Assembly: GCF_029953285.1 (NCBI RefSeq)
Contig: NZ_JASAOI010000089.1
Span: forward strand, 1 to 50,860
DNA from: Yinghuangia seranimata
GTDB lineage: Bacteria > Actinomycetota > Actinomycetes > Streptomycetales > Streptomycetaceae
Reading direction: 5' to 3'
DNA length: 50,860 nucleotides
How positions within the stretch are numbered: position 1 is the first letter of the stretch; each line of letters starts with the position of its first letter. A model generated the notes under the pieces. It was not told where the DNA came from, ran no database searches, and saw nothing but the letters and a program-made list of their open reading frames with translations. Of this stretch, positions 16,686 through 25,372 are shown one piece after another. Made by a program: the position numbers and the translations under genes.

Positions 16686-16718
16686 ATGGCCGGTAACGGC
16701 TTAATAACGGGGACGTAA
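16686..16718 (+). CDS. Possible leader ORF with TTA codon
   Basis: A 10-codon frame in the predicted whiB leader reads MAGNGLITGT and stops at TAA, 22 bases before whiB. It contains TTA and ATA codons, both rare in DNA this GC-rich; TTA requires the bldA tRNA in Streptomyces. There is no ribosome-binding site, and the ATG is about 11 bases from the predicted transcript start. It may be chance; treated as speculative. Confidence 0.2.
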   Translation: MAGNGLITGT

Positions 16719-16739
16719 AACGGGTCGAGGAGGCACGCG

Positions 16740-17012
16740 ATGGGCGAGCTCTTGGAGCTGCTGGTCGAGGACGGCGTCATGGAAGGGGAGGAGGAACTCA
16801 CCTGGCAGGAGCGCGCGCTGTGCGCGCAGACCGACCCCGAGTCCTTCTTTCCGGAAAAGGGCGGTTCGACGCGCGAGGCCAAGAAGGTCTGCTTCTCCTG
16901 CGAGGTCCGCGACGAATGCCTGGAGTACGCGCTCGCGAACGACGAGCGCTTCGGCATCTGGGGCGGGCTCTCCGAGCGTGAGCGCCGTCGGCTGAAGAAG
17001 CGCGCGGTCTGA
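16740..17012 (+). CDS. whiB: Developmental regulator WhiB
   Basis: A 90-residue WhiB protein that very closely resembles Streptomyces WhiB, the iron-sulphur protein that works with WhiA to start sporulation septation (WhiB2 in mycobacteria). C28, C51, C54 and C60 are the four cluster ligands (ERALCAQTDPESFFPEKGG, VCFSCEVRDEC); FGIWGGLSERERRRLKK is the G[I/V]WGG turn plus basic C-terminal DNA-contact tail. GAGGAGG lies about 8 bases before the ATG. Its position between fbiA/fbiB and the manB group agrees with the order around mycobacterial whiB2. Confidence 0.95.
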   Translation: MGELLELLVEDGVMEGEEELTWQERALCAQTDPESFFPEKGGSTREAKKVCFSCEVRDECLEYALANDERFGIWGGLSERERRRLKKRAV

Positions 17013-17099
17013 CCGCAACCGCACCACCAACCCCCGGGTAGCCCGCCCGGATCCGGGGTCGGGGTCGCGGACCCGCCGGGAAGCACGGTCGCGGTGTCG

Positions 17100-17130
17100 T
17101 AGTGTGGGGCCGTCCAGCAGGGTGCTGGAC
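17100..17130 (+). promoter_or_regulatory. -10 hexamer and start-site hairpin of GT2 operon
   Basis: TAGTGT at 17100-17105 is a good -10 element. The perfect inverted repeat GTCCAGCA-GGG-TGCTGGAC (17112-17130) begins about where transcription should start, so it is either an operator or a 5' hairpin in a leader of about 60 bases. Confidence 0.45.
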
Positions 17131-17174
17131 GATCATCGCCGTCGCTCCCGAGCCTCCCGGGGTCCTTAGCCCTG

Positions 17175-20100
17175 ATGCCACTTTTCACGCAACAGTCGGC
17201 CTACGCGCACGCGCCGGCGTATCCGAGACATGTCGTCACCGCGATTCTCGTCGCCCACGACGGCGCCCGCTGGCTGCCCGGCACGCTGACCGGGCTGCTC
17301 GGCCAGGAACGCCCCGTCCAACGCGTCGTCGCCGTCGACACCGGCAGCACCGACGCCACGCCCCGGCTCCTCGAGGACGCCCTGGGCCCGGCCTCGGTCA
17401 TCACCACCGCACGCAACACCCGCTACGGCGACGCGCTCGCCGAGGCGGTGCGCACCGTCCCGGTCGCCGACGAGGCGTCGCTCCCGTACTCCATCGCCCA
17501 AAGCGGCGGCGGTTACGGCGCGGCGGACCCGTACGGCCCGGACTCCTTCGGCGCCTCCGACGAGTACCCCGGCGGCCCGCGCTCCGGCGAACTCGTCGAG
17601 TGGTTCTGGCTGCTGCACGACGACAGCGAGCCCGCGCCCGACGCGCTGCACCTGCTGCTGCGCGCCGCCGACGAACTCCCGTCCGCCGCCGTGCTCGGAC
17701 CCAAGCTGCGCAGCTGGTACGACCGCCGCCAGCTCCTCGAGGTCGGCACCACCATCGCGCGCAGCGGCCGCCGTTGGACCGGACTCGAACGCCGCGAGCA
17801 GGACCAGGGCCAGCACGACGCCGTCCGCGGCGTGCTCTCCGTCGGCAGCGCCGGCATGCTCGTGCGCCGCGACGTGTGGGAGGCCCTCGGCGGCCTCGAC
17901 TACCGGCTCTCCTTCGGCCGCGACGACACCGACTTCGGCTGGCGCGTCAACGCCGCCGGGCACCGCGTCGTGGTCGTCCCCGACGCCGTCGTGCTGCACG
18001 CCGAGGCCGTCACCCGCGAACGCCGCCCGATCGACGCCGGCCGCGTGCACCACGCGCACCGCGTCGACCGCGCGGGCGCCACCCTGACGCTGCTCGGCAA
18101 CGCCCCCGGCAAGACCCTTCCACTGGCGTGGCTGCGGCTGTTCTTCGGCAGCTTCGTCCGCGCGCTCGGCTACCTGGTCGGCAAGCTCCCGCGCATGGCC
18201 CTCGACGAGTTCCTGGGCTCGATGTCCGCGCTGCTGCGCCCCGTGCGCGTCATGGGCCTGCGCCGCTCGCGGGCGCGCACCCGCTCGGTCGACGACGCCG
18301 ACTTCCGCGACCTGTTCCCGCCACGCGGCGCCACCGTGCGGCTCGCGTTCGACTCGCTGGTCGGCAGCATCAGCCGCCGCGTCGAACCGGAGGGCACCCG
18401 CGGCCGGCACAGCGTGCTGGAGTCCGGGCCCACCTCGGAGGACGCCGAGGACCTCGAGGTCGAGAACTTCGCCCGGCTGCGCGCGCTCGCGCAGCGGCCC
18501 GGCATCCTCGTCACCGTCCTGCTCGCGCTCGTCACCCTGGTCGCCGCGCGCGACCTGCTGACCGGCGGCCGGCTGCTCGGCGGCGCCCTGCTGCCCGCCC
18601 CCGACTCGGCGGGCGACCTGTGGGGCCGCTTCACCGAGACCTGGCACGGCGTCGGCCTCGGCGGCGACGAGACCGCACCCCCTTATCTGGCCGTGGTCGC
18701 CGCGCTCGGCACGCTGCTGTTCGGCAGCGCGTCCGCCGCGGTCACCGTGCTGCTCGTCGGCAGCGTCCCGCTCGCCGGCCTCACCGCGTACCTCAGCGCG
18801 CGCCGACTCGTGCCCAACACCCTGGTCAGGGCGTGGGGCGCGGCGGTGTACGCGCTGCTGCCGGTGGCCACCGGCGCGATCGCCTCGGGCCGGATCGGCA
18901 CCGCCGTCGTCCTGGTCCTGGCACCGGTGATCGCCCGCGGCGCCGTCCAGGTCGCCGGGCTCGGCACCCTCGCCGCGTCGTGGCGGGCCGCGTGGGGGAC
19001 CGCGCTGGTGCTCGCGATCGCCACCGCGTTCGTCCCGCTGACGTGGGTCGTCGCGGTCGTGCTCGGACTGTGCGCGCTGCCCGCCGCGTTCCTCGCCGGA
19101 CGCCTCGGCACGGGCCTGGTGGCGCGGCTCGCCGTCGCACTGGGCCTGCCGCTCGTCCTGCTCATGCCGTGGACGCCCTCGATGTTCAGCGGCGACCGGC
19201 TCTTCCTCGAAGCGGGCCTCGCGCCCGCCGGGCTCGCCGAGAAGGGCGCCAACCCGTTCGGCCTGCTGCTCCTCGACCCGGGCGGCCCCGGCACCATCCC
19301 CGCCTTCCTCGGCGCGGGCCTGCTGCTCGCCGCGCTCGCCGCGCTGCTGCGCGACTCGCGCCGCCAGGCGGTGCTCGCCGCCTGGGCGGTCGCGCTCGTC
19401 GGCCTGGTGTTCGCCGTCGCGGTCAGCCGCCTCGACGTCGCCGGCACGGCCGACAGCGGCAAGGTCGCGGCCTGGCCCGGACTCGCCACCGTCGTCATCG
19501 GCCTCGGCTACGTCGCCGCGGCGATGGTCGGCGCCGAGGACGCCAAGGCCCGCGTCGCCGCGAGCAGCTTCGGCTGGCGGCAGCCCGCCTCCGTCGTGGT
19601 CGCGGCCGTCGCGGCGGCCACCCCGTTGCTCGCCGCGGCCGCCTGGGTGTGGCAGGGCACGGACGGTCCGGTCACCCGGGCCGACAGCCCGTACGTCCCG
19701 CCCTTCATCGCGTCCGAGAACGGCGGAGCCGACCGGGCCCGCACGCTCGTGCTGCGCACCGACGCGTCGGGCGCCATCACGACCAGCCTCGTGCGCGGCA
19801 GCGGCCTGCACCTCGGCGACGCCGAGGTCGCCCCGGACACCAAGCAGCACCAGGTCCTCGACGACTACGTCGCGGCCTTCCTCTCCGGCACCGGCAGCGC
19901 CGACGCACGCGGCCTGTCCGCCTTCGCGATCCGGTACGTGCTCCTCCAGTCGCCCGCCGACCCGCAGTTGGTCGCGCGCCTCGACGGCGCCCCCGGACTG
20001 CTGCGCAAGGCCGCCGAGAAGGACAGCACGCTGTGGCGCGTCGAAGGCGTCAACGCGCGCGTCACCATCCAGCAGGGCGACGGCCAGAGCATCCCGGTCG

Positions 20101-21095
20101 TCTCCGGCGAGGACACCGTCGGCACACGCATCGACGCCGGTCCCGAGGGCCGCAAGCTGCGCCTCGCCGAGCGCGCCGACTCCGGCTGGAGCGCGACGCT
20201 CGACGGCCGCAAGCTCACGCCCGTCACCCTCGACGGCTGGCAGCAGGGCTTCGAACTCCCCGCCGCCGGCGGCCGGCTGACGATCGAGCACTCCAGCGGC
20301 GCACGCCCGGTGTGGCTGATCGCCGAGGCGGTCCTGCTGCTCGTCGTGGTCGTGCTCGCGCTGCCCGCGCGGCGCCGCGCCAACGACGACGACCTGCCGG
20401 AGACCGCCGCGGCCGCCGTCAAGAGCACGGAGGAGCCCGGCGTCTCCGAGGTGTCCGCGTCGCTGCCCGGCGGGGGGCGGCGGGCCCGCCGCGCCCGTGC
20501 CGCGGCCGTGGCCGCCGGGACGGACGCACCCGTGTCCGACACCGACGAGCCGGACGCCACGGCGGACACCGACGGCCCGCCCACCGGCTCGCTGTTCGTG
20601 CCCGCGCCCAGCACCGCGCCCGACCCGCCGGTCAGCCCGGAGGACGACGACTGGGACCTCGGCCAGTACGCCCGCGGCTTCCAGCCCAGCGAGAGCCCCG
20701 TCTCCGCCGAGACCGGCCAGTCCGACGTCTCCAGCGGCGAGTACCCGGCCGTGCCCGGCTACGGCGCCGGCTACGAGCAGTACGACCAGGGCGGCTACGG
20801 CACCGGCTACGACAGCGGCGGCTACCCGGTGCCCGACCAGTACGCGCAGGCCGGCTACGCCGGGCAGCCGTACGACGCGGGCCGGCCGCAGCAGGGCTAC
20901 GGGCAGCCCGGGTACGACCAGGGCGGCTACGGCCAACCCGGCTACCCGCAGGACGGCTTCGTCCCGTACCAGCCGGACGGCACCGCGGGCTACCCGCCCG
21001 AGTCCGGTGACGACGCCGCGACCCGCGCGTGGCAGCCCGGCGAGGACGACCCCTGGCCCCCGCAGCAGCCGCCCCGACCCGGAGGCACCCGGTGA
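17175..21095 (+). CDS. Giant membrane GT2 glycosyltransferase
   Basis: A 1306-residue protein. Residues about 20-330 form a GT-A catalytic domain (VTAILVAHDGARWLPGTL, VVAVDTGSTDATP, WLLHDDSEPAPDAL, GMLVRRDVWEALGGLD, GRDDTDFGWRVNAAGH). A membrane part with roughly a dozen helices spans about 445-850, then an outside domain and a last helix near 1050 (VWLIAEAVLLLVVVVLAL). The cytosolic tail is acidic and ends in about 100 residues of YGxGY/GGYGQPGY-type repeats. The family is conserved beside whiB in actinomycetes and probably exports or builds a cell-envelope polysaccharide. Its stop overlaps the DUF5719 start (GTGA). No clear ribosome-binding site precedes the ATG. Confidence 0.88.
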   Translation: MPLFTQQSAYAHAPAYPRHVVTAILVAHDGARWLPGTLTGLLGQERPVQRVVAVDTGSTDATPRLLEDALGPASVITTARNTRYGDALAEAVRTVPVADEASLPYSIAQSGGGYGAADPYGPDSFGASDEYPGGPRSGELVEWFWLLHDDSEPAPDALHLLLRAADELPSAAVLGPKLRSWYDRRQLLEVGTTIARSGRRWTGLERREQDQGQHDAVRGVLSVGSAGMLVRRDVWEALGGLDYRLSFGRDDTDFGWRVNAAGHRVVVVPDAVVLHAEAVTRERRPIDAGRVHHAHRVDRAGATLTLLGNAPGKTLPLAWLRLFFGSFVRALGYLVGKLPRMALDEFLGSMSALLRPVRVMGLRRSRARTRSVDDADFRDLFPPRGATVRLAFDSLVGSISRRVEPEGTRGRHSVLESGPTSEDAEDLEVENFARLRALAQRPGILVTVLLALVTLVAARDLLTGGRLLGGALLPAPDSAGDLWGRFTETWHGVGLGGDETAPPYLAVVAALGTLLFGSASAAVTVLLVGSVPLAGLTAYLSARRLVPNTLVRAWGAAVYALLPVATGAIASGRIGTAVVLVLAPVIARGAVQVAGLGTLAASWRAAWGTALVLAIATAFVPLTWVVAVVLGLCALPAAFLAGRLGTGLVARLAVALGLPLVLLMPWTPSMFSGDRLFLEAGLAPAGLAEKGANPFGLLLLDPGGPGTIPAFLGAGLLLAALAALLRDSRRQAVLAAWAVALVGLVFAVAVSRLDVAGTADSGKVAAWPGLATVVIGLGYVAAAMVGAEDAKARVAASSFGWRQPASVVVAAVAAATPLLAAAAWVWQGTDGPVTRADSPYVPPFIASENGGADRARTLVLRTDASGAITTSLVRGSGLHLGDAEVAPDTKQHQVLDDYVAAFLSGTGSADARGLSAFAIRYVLLQSPADPQLVARLDGAPGLLRKAAEKDSTLWRVEGVNARVTIQQGDGQSIPVVSGEDTVGTRIDAGPEGRKLRLAERADSGWSATLDGRKLTPVTLDGWQQGFELPAAGGRLTIEHSSGARPVWLIAEAVLLLVVVVLALPARRRANDDDLPETAAAAVKSTEEPGVSEVSASLPGGGRRARRARAAAVAAGTDAPVSDTDEPDATADTDGPPTGSLFVPAPSTAPDPPVSPEDDDWDLGQYARGFQPSESPVSAETGQSDVSSGEYPAVPGYGAGYEQYDQGGYGTGYDSGGYPVPDQYAQAGYAGQPYDAGRPQQGYGQPGYDQGGYGQPGYPQDGFVPYQPDGTAGYPPESGDDAATRAWQPGEDDPWPPQQPPRPGGTR

Positions 21096-22561
21096 AGCGC
21101 ACCACCCTGTCCCTGGCCGTAGCGGTCGCCGTGCTCGCGCTGGTGGTCGGCATCGCGACGCTGACCAGGCCGTCCGCCGGGCACGCCGTCGAGGCCAAGC
21201 CGCCGCGCCAGGTGCCGATACAGCGCGCCGACGCGGTGTGCCCGCAGGTCGCCGCGATGCCCGGCGCCGCGACGCTCTACACGGCCGTCACGCCGAGCGC
21301 GTCGTCCGCCCAGCCGGGCGGCGCGCGGCTCGCCGAACTCGCCGACGCGACCAAGGAACGCGGCAAGCTCGAGACGGTCGGCAAGCCGGCCGCGGTCAAC
21401 GTCGAGACCGCCGAGGTCCCGGCGCTCGGCTGGGTCGCCACCGGCGGGTTCGCGCCCGGCTTCACCGCGCAGTCCACGACCCGGCTCGCGAGCGGGTCGG
21501 GCCGCGGGCTCAGCGGCGCGGTGTGCCAGGCGCCGGGCACCGACCAGTGGTTCGTGGGGACGTCGACCGCCGACAAGCGCAAGGCGTACCTGTACCTGAG
21601 CAACAGCACCAACGTGTCCGCGCAGGTCGACGTCGAGCTCTACGGCAAGGACGGCCAGGTACAGGTCGACGGCGTGCGCAGCCTGAACATCGAGCCGGGC
21701 AAGACCGAGAACATCCTGCTGTCGACGCTCAACCAGGCCACCAAGATCGACGCCGCCGCGGTCCACGTGCTGGTGCGCTCGGGGCGGATCGCCGCCGCGG
21801 TGCGCGACCAGGAGGACAACATGGGAGTCGACTGGCTCCCGCAAGCCGGCCTCCCGGGCCGCCAGTTCATCGTGCCGGGGCTGCCGGGCAACGCGACCGA
21901 CGTGACGCTGACGCTGTTCGGCGCGAGCGACACCGACACCGAGGTGTCCATCGAACTGGTCGGCAAGGCCAGCACGTTCAAGCCGGCCGGGCACGAGTCG
22001 GCGACGGTCAAGCGCGGTTCGGTCCTCGAGGTGGGTCTCGGCCCGATCACGCAGGGCGAGTCGTCCGCGCTCAAGCTGACCGCGGCCCGCGCCGACGTCC
22101 TCGTCGGCGTGAAGGTCCGCCGCGGCACCAACGACCAGGGCGACGTCGCCTTCCTGGCGCCCACCCCCGCCCTTGACGGCAAGGCGGTGTTCGCCGACAA
22201 CCGCGCGGGCGGGACGCAGACGAGCACCATGATGCTGACGGCCCCCGAGGGCAACGCGAAGGTGCGGCTGACCTCGACCGCGGGCGCCGACCCGGCCACC
22301 AGCGACGTGGAGGTCCCCGGCGGCACCACCGTCGAGGTCCCGGTGCCGGTCCCGGCCGGCGCCACGCAGTTCGCCGTGACCGTCGAGGCGCTCCCCGGCT
22401 CCGGGCCGGTGTACGGCGCCCGCATGATCGCCGAACAGGTCGACAAGCAGCAGATGTTCACGATCCAGGGCATGACCGGCGTGCGCGAGAAGGTGGCGCT
22501 GCCGACGGTGCGCGAGGACGTGGCGATCACGGTGCCGCAGCCCAAGGGCGCCGCCAAGTAG
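21092..22561 (+). CDS. DUF5719-family exported/anchored protein
   Basis: A 489-residue protein with an N-terminal signal anchor (LSLAVAVAVLALVVGIATL, about residues 5-23) and a beta-rich outside region. Visible family motifs include CPQVAAMPGAATLYTAV, WFVGTS, LYLSNSTNVSAQVDVELYGKDG and ARMIAEQ near the end. DUF5719 genes regularly follow the giant GT2 next to whiB; a role as extracellular partner in envelope glycan assembly is inference. The GTG start overlaps the GT2 stop. The convergent metallopeptidase gene ends 22 bases away. Confidence 0.85.
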   Translation: MKRTTLSLAVAVAVLALVVGIATLTRPSAGHAVEAKPPRQVPIQRADAVCPQVAAMPGAATLYTAVTPSASSAQPGGARLAELADATKERGKLETVGKPAAVNVETAEVPALGWVATGGFAPGFTAQSTTRLASGSGRGLSGAVCQAPGTDQWFVGTSTADKRKAYLYLSNSTNVSAQVDVELYGKDGQVQVDGVRSLNIEPGKTENILLSTLNQATKIDAAAVHVLVRSGRIAAAVRDQEDNMGVDWLPQAGLPGRQFIVPGLPGNATDVTLTLFGASDTDTEVSIELVGKASTFKPAGHESATVKRGSVLEVGLGPITQGESSALKLTAARADVLVGVKVRRGTNDQGDVAFLAPTPALDGKAVFADNRAGGTQTSTMMLTAPEGNAKVRLTSTAGADPATSDVEVPGGTTVEVPVPVPAGATQFAVTVEALPGSGPVYGARMIAEQVDKQQMFTIQGMTGVREKVALPTVREDVAITVPQPKGAAK

Positions 22562-22583
22562 CACGCGAGGGTCGGCCCGGACC

Positions 22584-23030
22584 TCAGTCGTCCGGGTCGA
22601 CCGCCTCGGGGTCGAGCCCCAGCAGGTCCGCGACCTGCTCGACGAGGATGTCGTGCACCAGCATCTCCAGCTCGCTGCGGCTCTCCGCGCGCAGTTCGAG
22701 CGGCCGCCGGTACAGGATGATCATCGCGGTCTCGTGCTGCGTCGCCGGCACCATGCGCCCGAGCGCGACCGGCTCGTCGGTCAGCAGCTCTGTCTCGGCC
22801 TCGGGGACGTCCAGCACGGCGAACCGCACGCGCTCCAACTCGGGCCAGCGCTTGGTCAGCCGCTCCACCGAGTCCGACGCCAGGTCGTCGAACTTCTCCG
22901 CGCGCGTCAGCGCGATCGGCACCGGGCGCGGCGCCAACGGGCCGCGCATACCCCGGCCGTGCCGGTCGCGGCGGCGCCGCCGCGGTGGTCGATCGCGGTG
23001 GGACGGGCCTGGCGGGTGCTCACTGTGCAC
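22584..23030 (-). CDS. Metallopeptidase-family protein lacking HExxH
   Basis: A 148-residue member of the actinobacterial zincin-like family (DUF1025 type) located beside whiB. It begins with a very basic stretch (PPRRRRRDRHGRGMRG), followed by the globular core (AEKFDDLASDSVERLTKRWPEL, VRFAVLDVP, IILYRRPLELRA). Where catalytic members have HExxH, this sequence reads LVHDILVEQVADLLGLDPE, so the zinc-binding His pair is missing and the protein is probably not a protease. From memory Streptomyces orthologues share this change. Start taken at GTG 23030; the ribosome-binding site is weak. Confidence 0.78.
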   Translation of the reverse strand: MHSEHPPGPSHRDRPPRRRRRDRHGRGMRGPLAPRPVPIALTRAEKFDDLASDSVERLTKRWPELERVRFAVLDVPEAETELLTDEPVALGRMVPATQHETAMIILYRRPLELRAESRSELEMLVHDILVEQVADLLGLDPEAVDPDD

Positions 23031-23153
23031 GCCTTCGAGCTTAGCCGCCCGGGTCCCACGATCGTGCGGTCGCCGCACGTCACGGCGACACGAGAGCCTG
23101 ACGTGGGGCGTATGTGACCCGTGCGCGCTCCGCGTGCGGTACCGTCCATCCCC

Positions 23154-23522
23154 GTGAGCCCTGTACGTCGCTGTTCGCGGACTGCATGCGGCCGCTCTGC
23201 GGTCGCGACGCTGACGTACGTCTACGCGGACTCCACGGCGGTGCTCGGGCCCCTGGCCACGTACGCCGAACCGCACTGCTACGACCTGTGCGCCGAGCAC
23301 TCCGAGCGGCTGACCGCGCCGCGCGGGTGGGAGGTCGTCCGCCTCGCGCCCGACCCCGCCGCAGGCAAGCCCAGCAGCGACGACCTCGAAGCGCTCGCCA
23401 ACGCGGTCCGCGAGGCCGCCCGCCCGCCGCAGCCCACCGTGCCCGAACCCGCCGACCGCGGCGGGCAGTCGGACTCCGGGCGCCGCGGCCACCTGCGTGT
23501 CCTGCGCTCACCCGACTCTTGA
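23154..23522 (+). CDS. DUF3499 family Cys-rich protein
   Basis: A 122-residue protein. The conserved part is the first 65 residues: VRRCSRTACGRSAVATLTYVYADSTAV, then YAEPHCYDLCAEHSERL and PRGWEVVRL. Two CxnC pairs (CSRTAC and CYDLC) plus His form a likely zinc site. The C-terminal third is Pro/Arg-rich and poorly conserved. DUF3499 genes sit between whiB and manB across actinobacteria; function unknown. GTG start lies eight bases after TACCGT, consistent with a leaderless mRNA, and no ribosome-binding sequence is seen. Confidence 0.85.
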   Translation: MSPVRRCSRTACGRSAVATLTYVYADSTAVLGPLATYAEPHCYDLCAEHSERLTAPRGWEVVRLAPDPAAGKPSSDDLEALANAVREAARPPQPTVPEPADRGGQSDSGRRGHLRVLRSPDS

Positions 23523-23660
23523 TCCGGCACCGCCACAATGGGACTGACATACGGTCAGATTCGGCGGCGGGCGCCACGGCGCTAGGGTTGTCCCGGCCGA
23601 AGGACACCGCAGCGGCCGTCCAGACAACCGTCGTATCTGCACACAACGAGCGGAGCCCCG

Positions 23661-25007
23661 GTGCGCGACCTCTCCCAGATCGTGAAGGCCTACGACGTCC
23701 GGGGCGTGGTCCCCGACCAATGGGACGAAGCCACCGCGCGCGCCCTCGGCGCCGCGTTCGCCAAGGTCACCGGCGCCGCCGCGATCGTCGTGGGCCGTGA
23801 CATGCGCCCCAGCTCGCCCGCGCTGTCCCGGGCCTTCGCCGAAGGCGCCGCCGCGCAGGGCGCCGACGTCACCGAGATCGGCCTCGCCTCCACGGACGAG
23901 CTCTACTACGCCAGCGGCAGCCTCGGCCTGCCCGGCGCGATGTTCACCGCGAGCCACAACCCGGCCCAGTACAACGGCATCAAGATGTGCCGCGCAGGCG
24001 CGTCCCCGATCGGCGCCGACACCGGGCTCGCCGAGATCCGCGCGCTCGCCGAGGCCGGCGTGCCCGACGCCGACGGCGCCGCCGGCACGATCACCGAGCA
24101 GGACGTGCTGCCCGGCTACGCCGACTACCTGCGCGGACTCGTCGACCTGACCGGCATCCGCCCGCTCAAGGTCGTCGTCGACGCGGGCAACGGCATGGGC
24201 GGCCACACCGTCCCCGCGGTGCTCGCCGGCCTCCCGCTGGAGGTCGTGCCGATGTACTTCGAGCTCGACGGCACGTTCCCCAACCACGAGGCCAACCCGC
24301 TCGACCCGAAGAACCTGGTCGACCTCCAGGCCAGGGTCCGCGAGACCGGCGCCGACATCGGCCTCGCGTTCGACGGCGACGCCGACCGCTGCTTCGTCGT
24401 CGACGAGAAGGGCGACCCCGTCTCGCCGTCCGCGATCACCGCGCTGGTCGCCGTCCGCGAGCTCGCCAAGGACCCGGGCGCCACGATCATCCACAACCTG
24501 ATCACGTCCGCCGCGGTCCCGGAGATCGTCCGCGAGCACGGCGGCACCCCGGTGCGCACCCGCGTCGGCCACTCCTTCATCAAGCAGGAGATGGCCGAGA
24601 CCAACGCGGTCTTCGGCGGCGAGCACTCCGCGCACTACTACTTCCGCGACTTCTGGCGCGCCGACACCGGCATGCTCGCCGCGATGCACGTGCTCGCCGC
24701 GCTCGGCGGGCAGCACGGCCCGCTGTCCGCGCTGGTCGCCGACTACGACCGGTACGCCGCGTCCGGCGAGATCAACAGCGAGGTCGCCGACCAGGCCGCC
24801 GCCACCGAGACCGTGCGCGCCGCGTTCGCGGACCGCCCCGGCGTCACGGTCGACGACATGGACGGCATGACCGTGGCCGGCGAGGGCTGGTGGTTCAACC
24901 TGCGCCCGTCCAACACCGAGCCGCTGCTGCGCCTGAACGTCGAGGCCAAGGACACCGCGACCATGTCGGCGCTGCGCGACGAGGTCCTCGCGCTCGTGCG
25001 CGGCTGA
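23661..25007 (+). CDS. manB: Phosphomannomutase/phosphoglucomutase
   Basis: A 448-residue alpha-D-phosphohexomutase that interconverts mannose-6-P and mannose-1-P, feeding GDP-mannose for envelope mannosides. Domain 1 carries VKAYDVRGVVP and the phosphoserine loop TASHNPAQYNGIK (S98); the metal loop is FDGDADRC; sugar-binding GGEHSAHYYF and the phosphate-binding loop RPSNTEPLLRLNVEA follow. Length is normal for bacterial ManB. The GTG start is preceded by GAGCGGAG. A TAGGGT (23583-23588) may be its -10 element. It heads the manB - Trm112 - SIS - manA group. Confidence 0.95.
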   Translation: MRDLSQIVKAYDVRGVVPDQWDEATARALGAAFAKVTGAAAIVVGRDMRPSSPALSRAFAEGAAAQGADVTEIGLASTDELYYASGSLGLPGAMFTASHNPAQYNGIKMCRAGASPIGADTGLAEIRALAEAGVPDADGAAGTITEQDVLPGYADYLRGLVDLTGIRPLKVVVDAGNGMGGHTVPAVLAGLPLEVVPMYFELDGTFPNHEANPLDPKNLVDLQARVRETGADIGLAFDGDADRCFVVDEKGDPVSPSAITALVAVRELAKDPGATIIHNLITSAAVPEIVREHGGTPVRTRVGHSFIKQEMAETNAVFGGEHSAHYYFRDFWRADTGMLAAMHVLAALGGQHGPLSALVADYDRYAASGEINSEVADQAAATETVRAAFADRPGVTVDDMDGMTVAGEGWWFNLRPSNTEPLLRLNVEAKDTATMSALRDEVLALVRG

Positions 25008-25089
25008 CGATCCGTCCTCCGTGTGAACCTCTTCGGCCCCCGCCGCGGAGCGCCGGACTCCGGCGTGTGCCTGCGGCGGGTGGCCGATC

Positions 25090-25117
25090 TTGGAATCCTG
25101 GAACCTGTCAGTAGGGT
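25090..25117 (+). promoter_or_regulatory. Candidate promoter for the Trm112-SIS-manA operon
   Basis: TTGGAA (25090-25095) and TAGGGT (25112-25117) with 16 bp between them lie in the 161-base gap after manB, so the downstream genes may be transcribed separately from manB. Confidence 0.4.
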
Positions 25118-25168
25118 GTGACGTTGTCCGTCCGGCCGCGGCCCCTGACCGTCCTCGTGGGAGAAGCC

Positions 25169-25372
25169 TTGAAGATCGAACCCTCGCTCCTTGCGATCTT
25201 CGCGTGCCCGGTGTGCCACTCCCCGCTGCGTGCGGACGACGGCGCCGCCGAGCTGGTCTGCACGTCCGACAGCTGCGGACTGGCCTACCCGGTACGCGAC
25301 GACATCCCCGTGCTGCTCGCCGACGAGGCGCGCCGCCCGGGCTCCGACACCCGCGGCACCGGCAAGGCATGA
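25169..25372 (+). CDS. Trm112-family zinc-ribbon protein
   Basis: A 67-residue protein: IEPSLLAIFACPVCHSPL, then ELVCTSDSCGLAYPVRDDIPVLL, with Cys pairs CPVC and CTSDSC that give a short zinc ribbon. I take TTG 25169 as the start because GGGAGAAG lies just before it and the length then matches the family; GTG 25157 and an ATG-less longer frame are alternatives. Trm112-like proteins stabilise methyltransferases, but in this actinobacterial position the role is unknown. The stop overlaps the SIS gene start (ATGA). Confidence 0.8.
   Translation: MKIEPSLLAIFACPVCHSPLRADDGAAELVCTSDSCGLAYPVRDDIPVLLADEARRPGSDTRGTGKA

Noticed and set aside
17166-20936. A minus-strand open frame of about 1250 codons opposite the giant GT2
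   Set aside because: It mirrors the GT2 codons, has Ala/Gly/Arg/Val-rich noise and no ribosome-binding site; the plus-strand frame shows clear family motifs.
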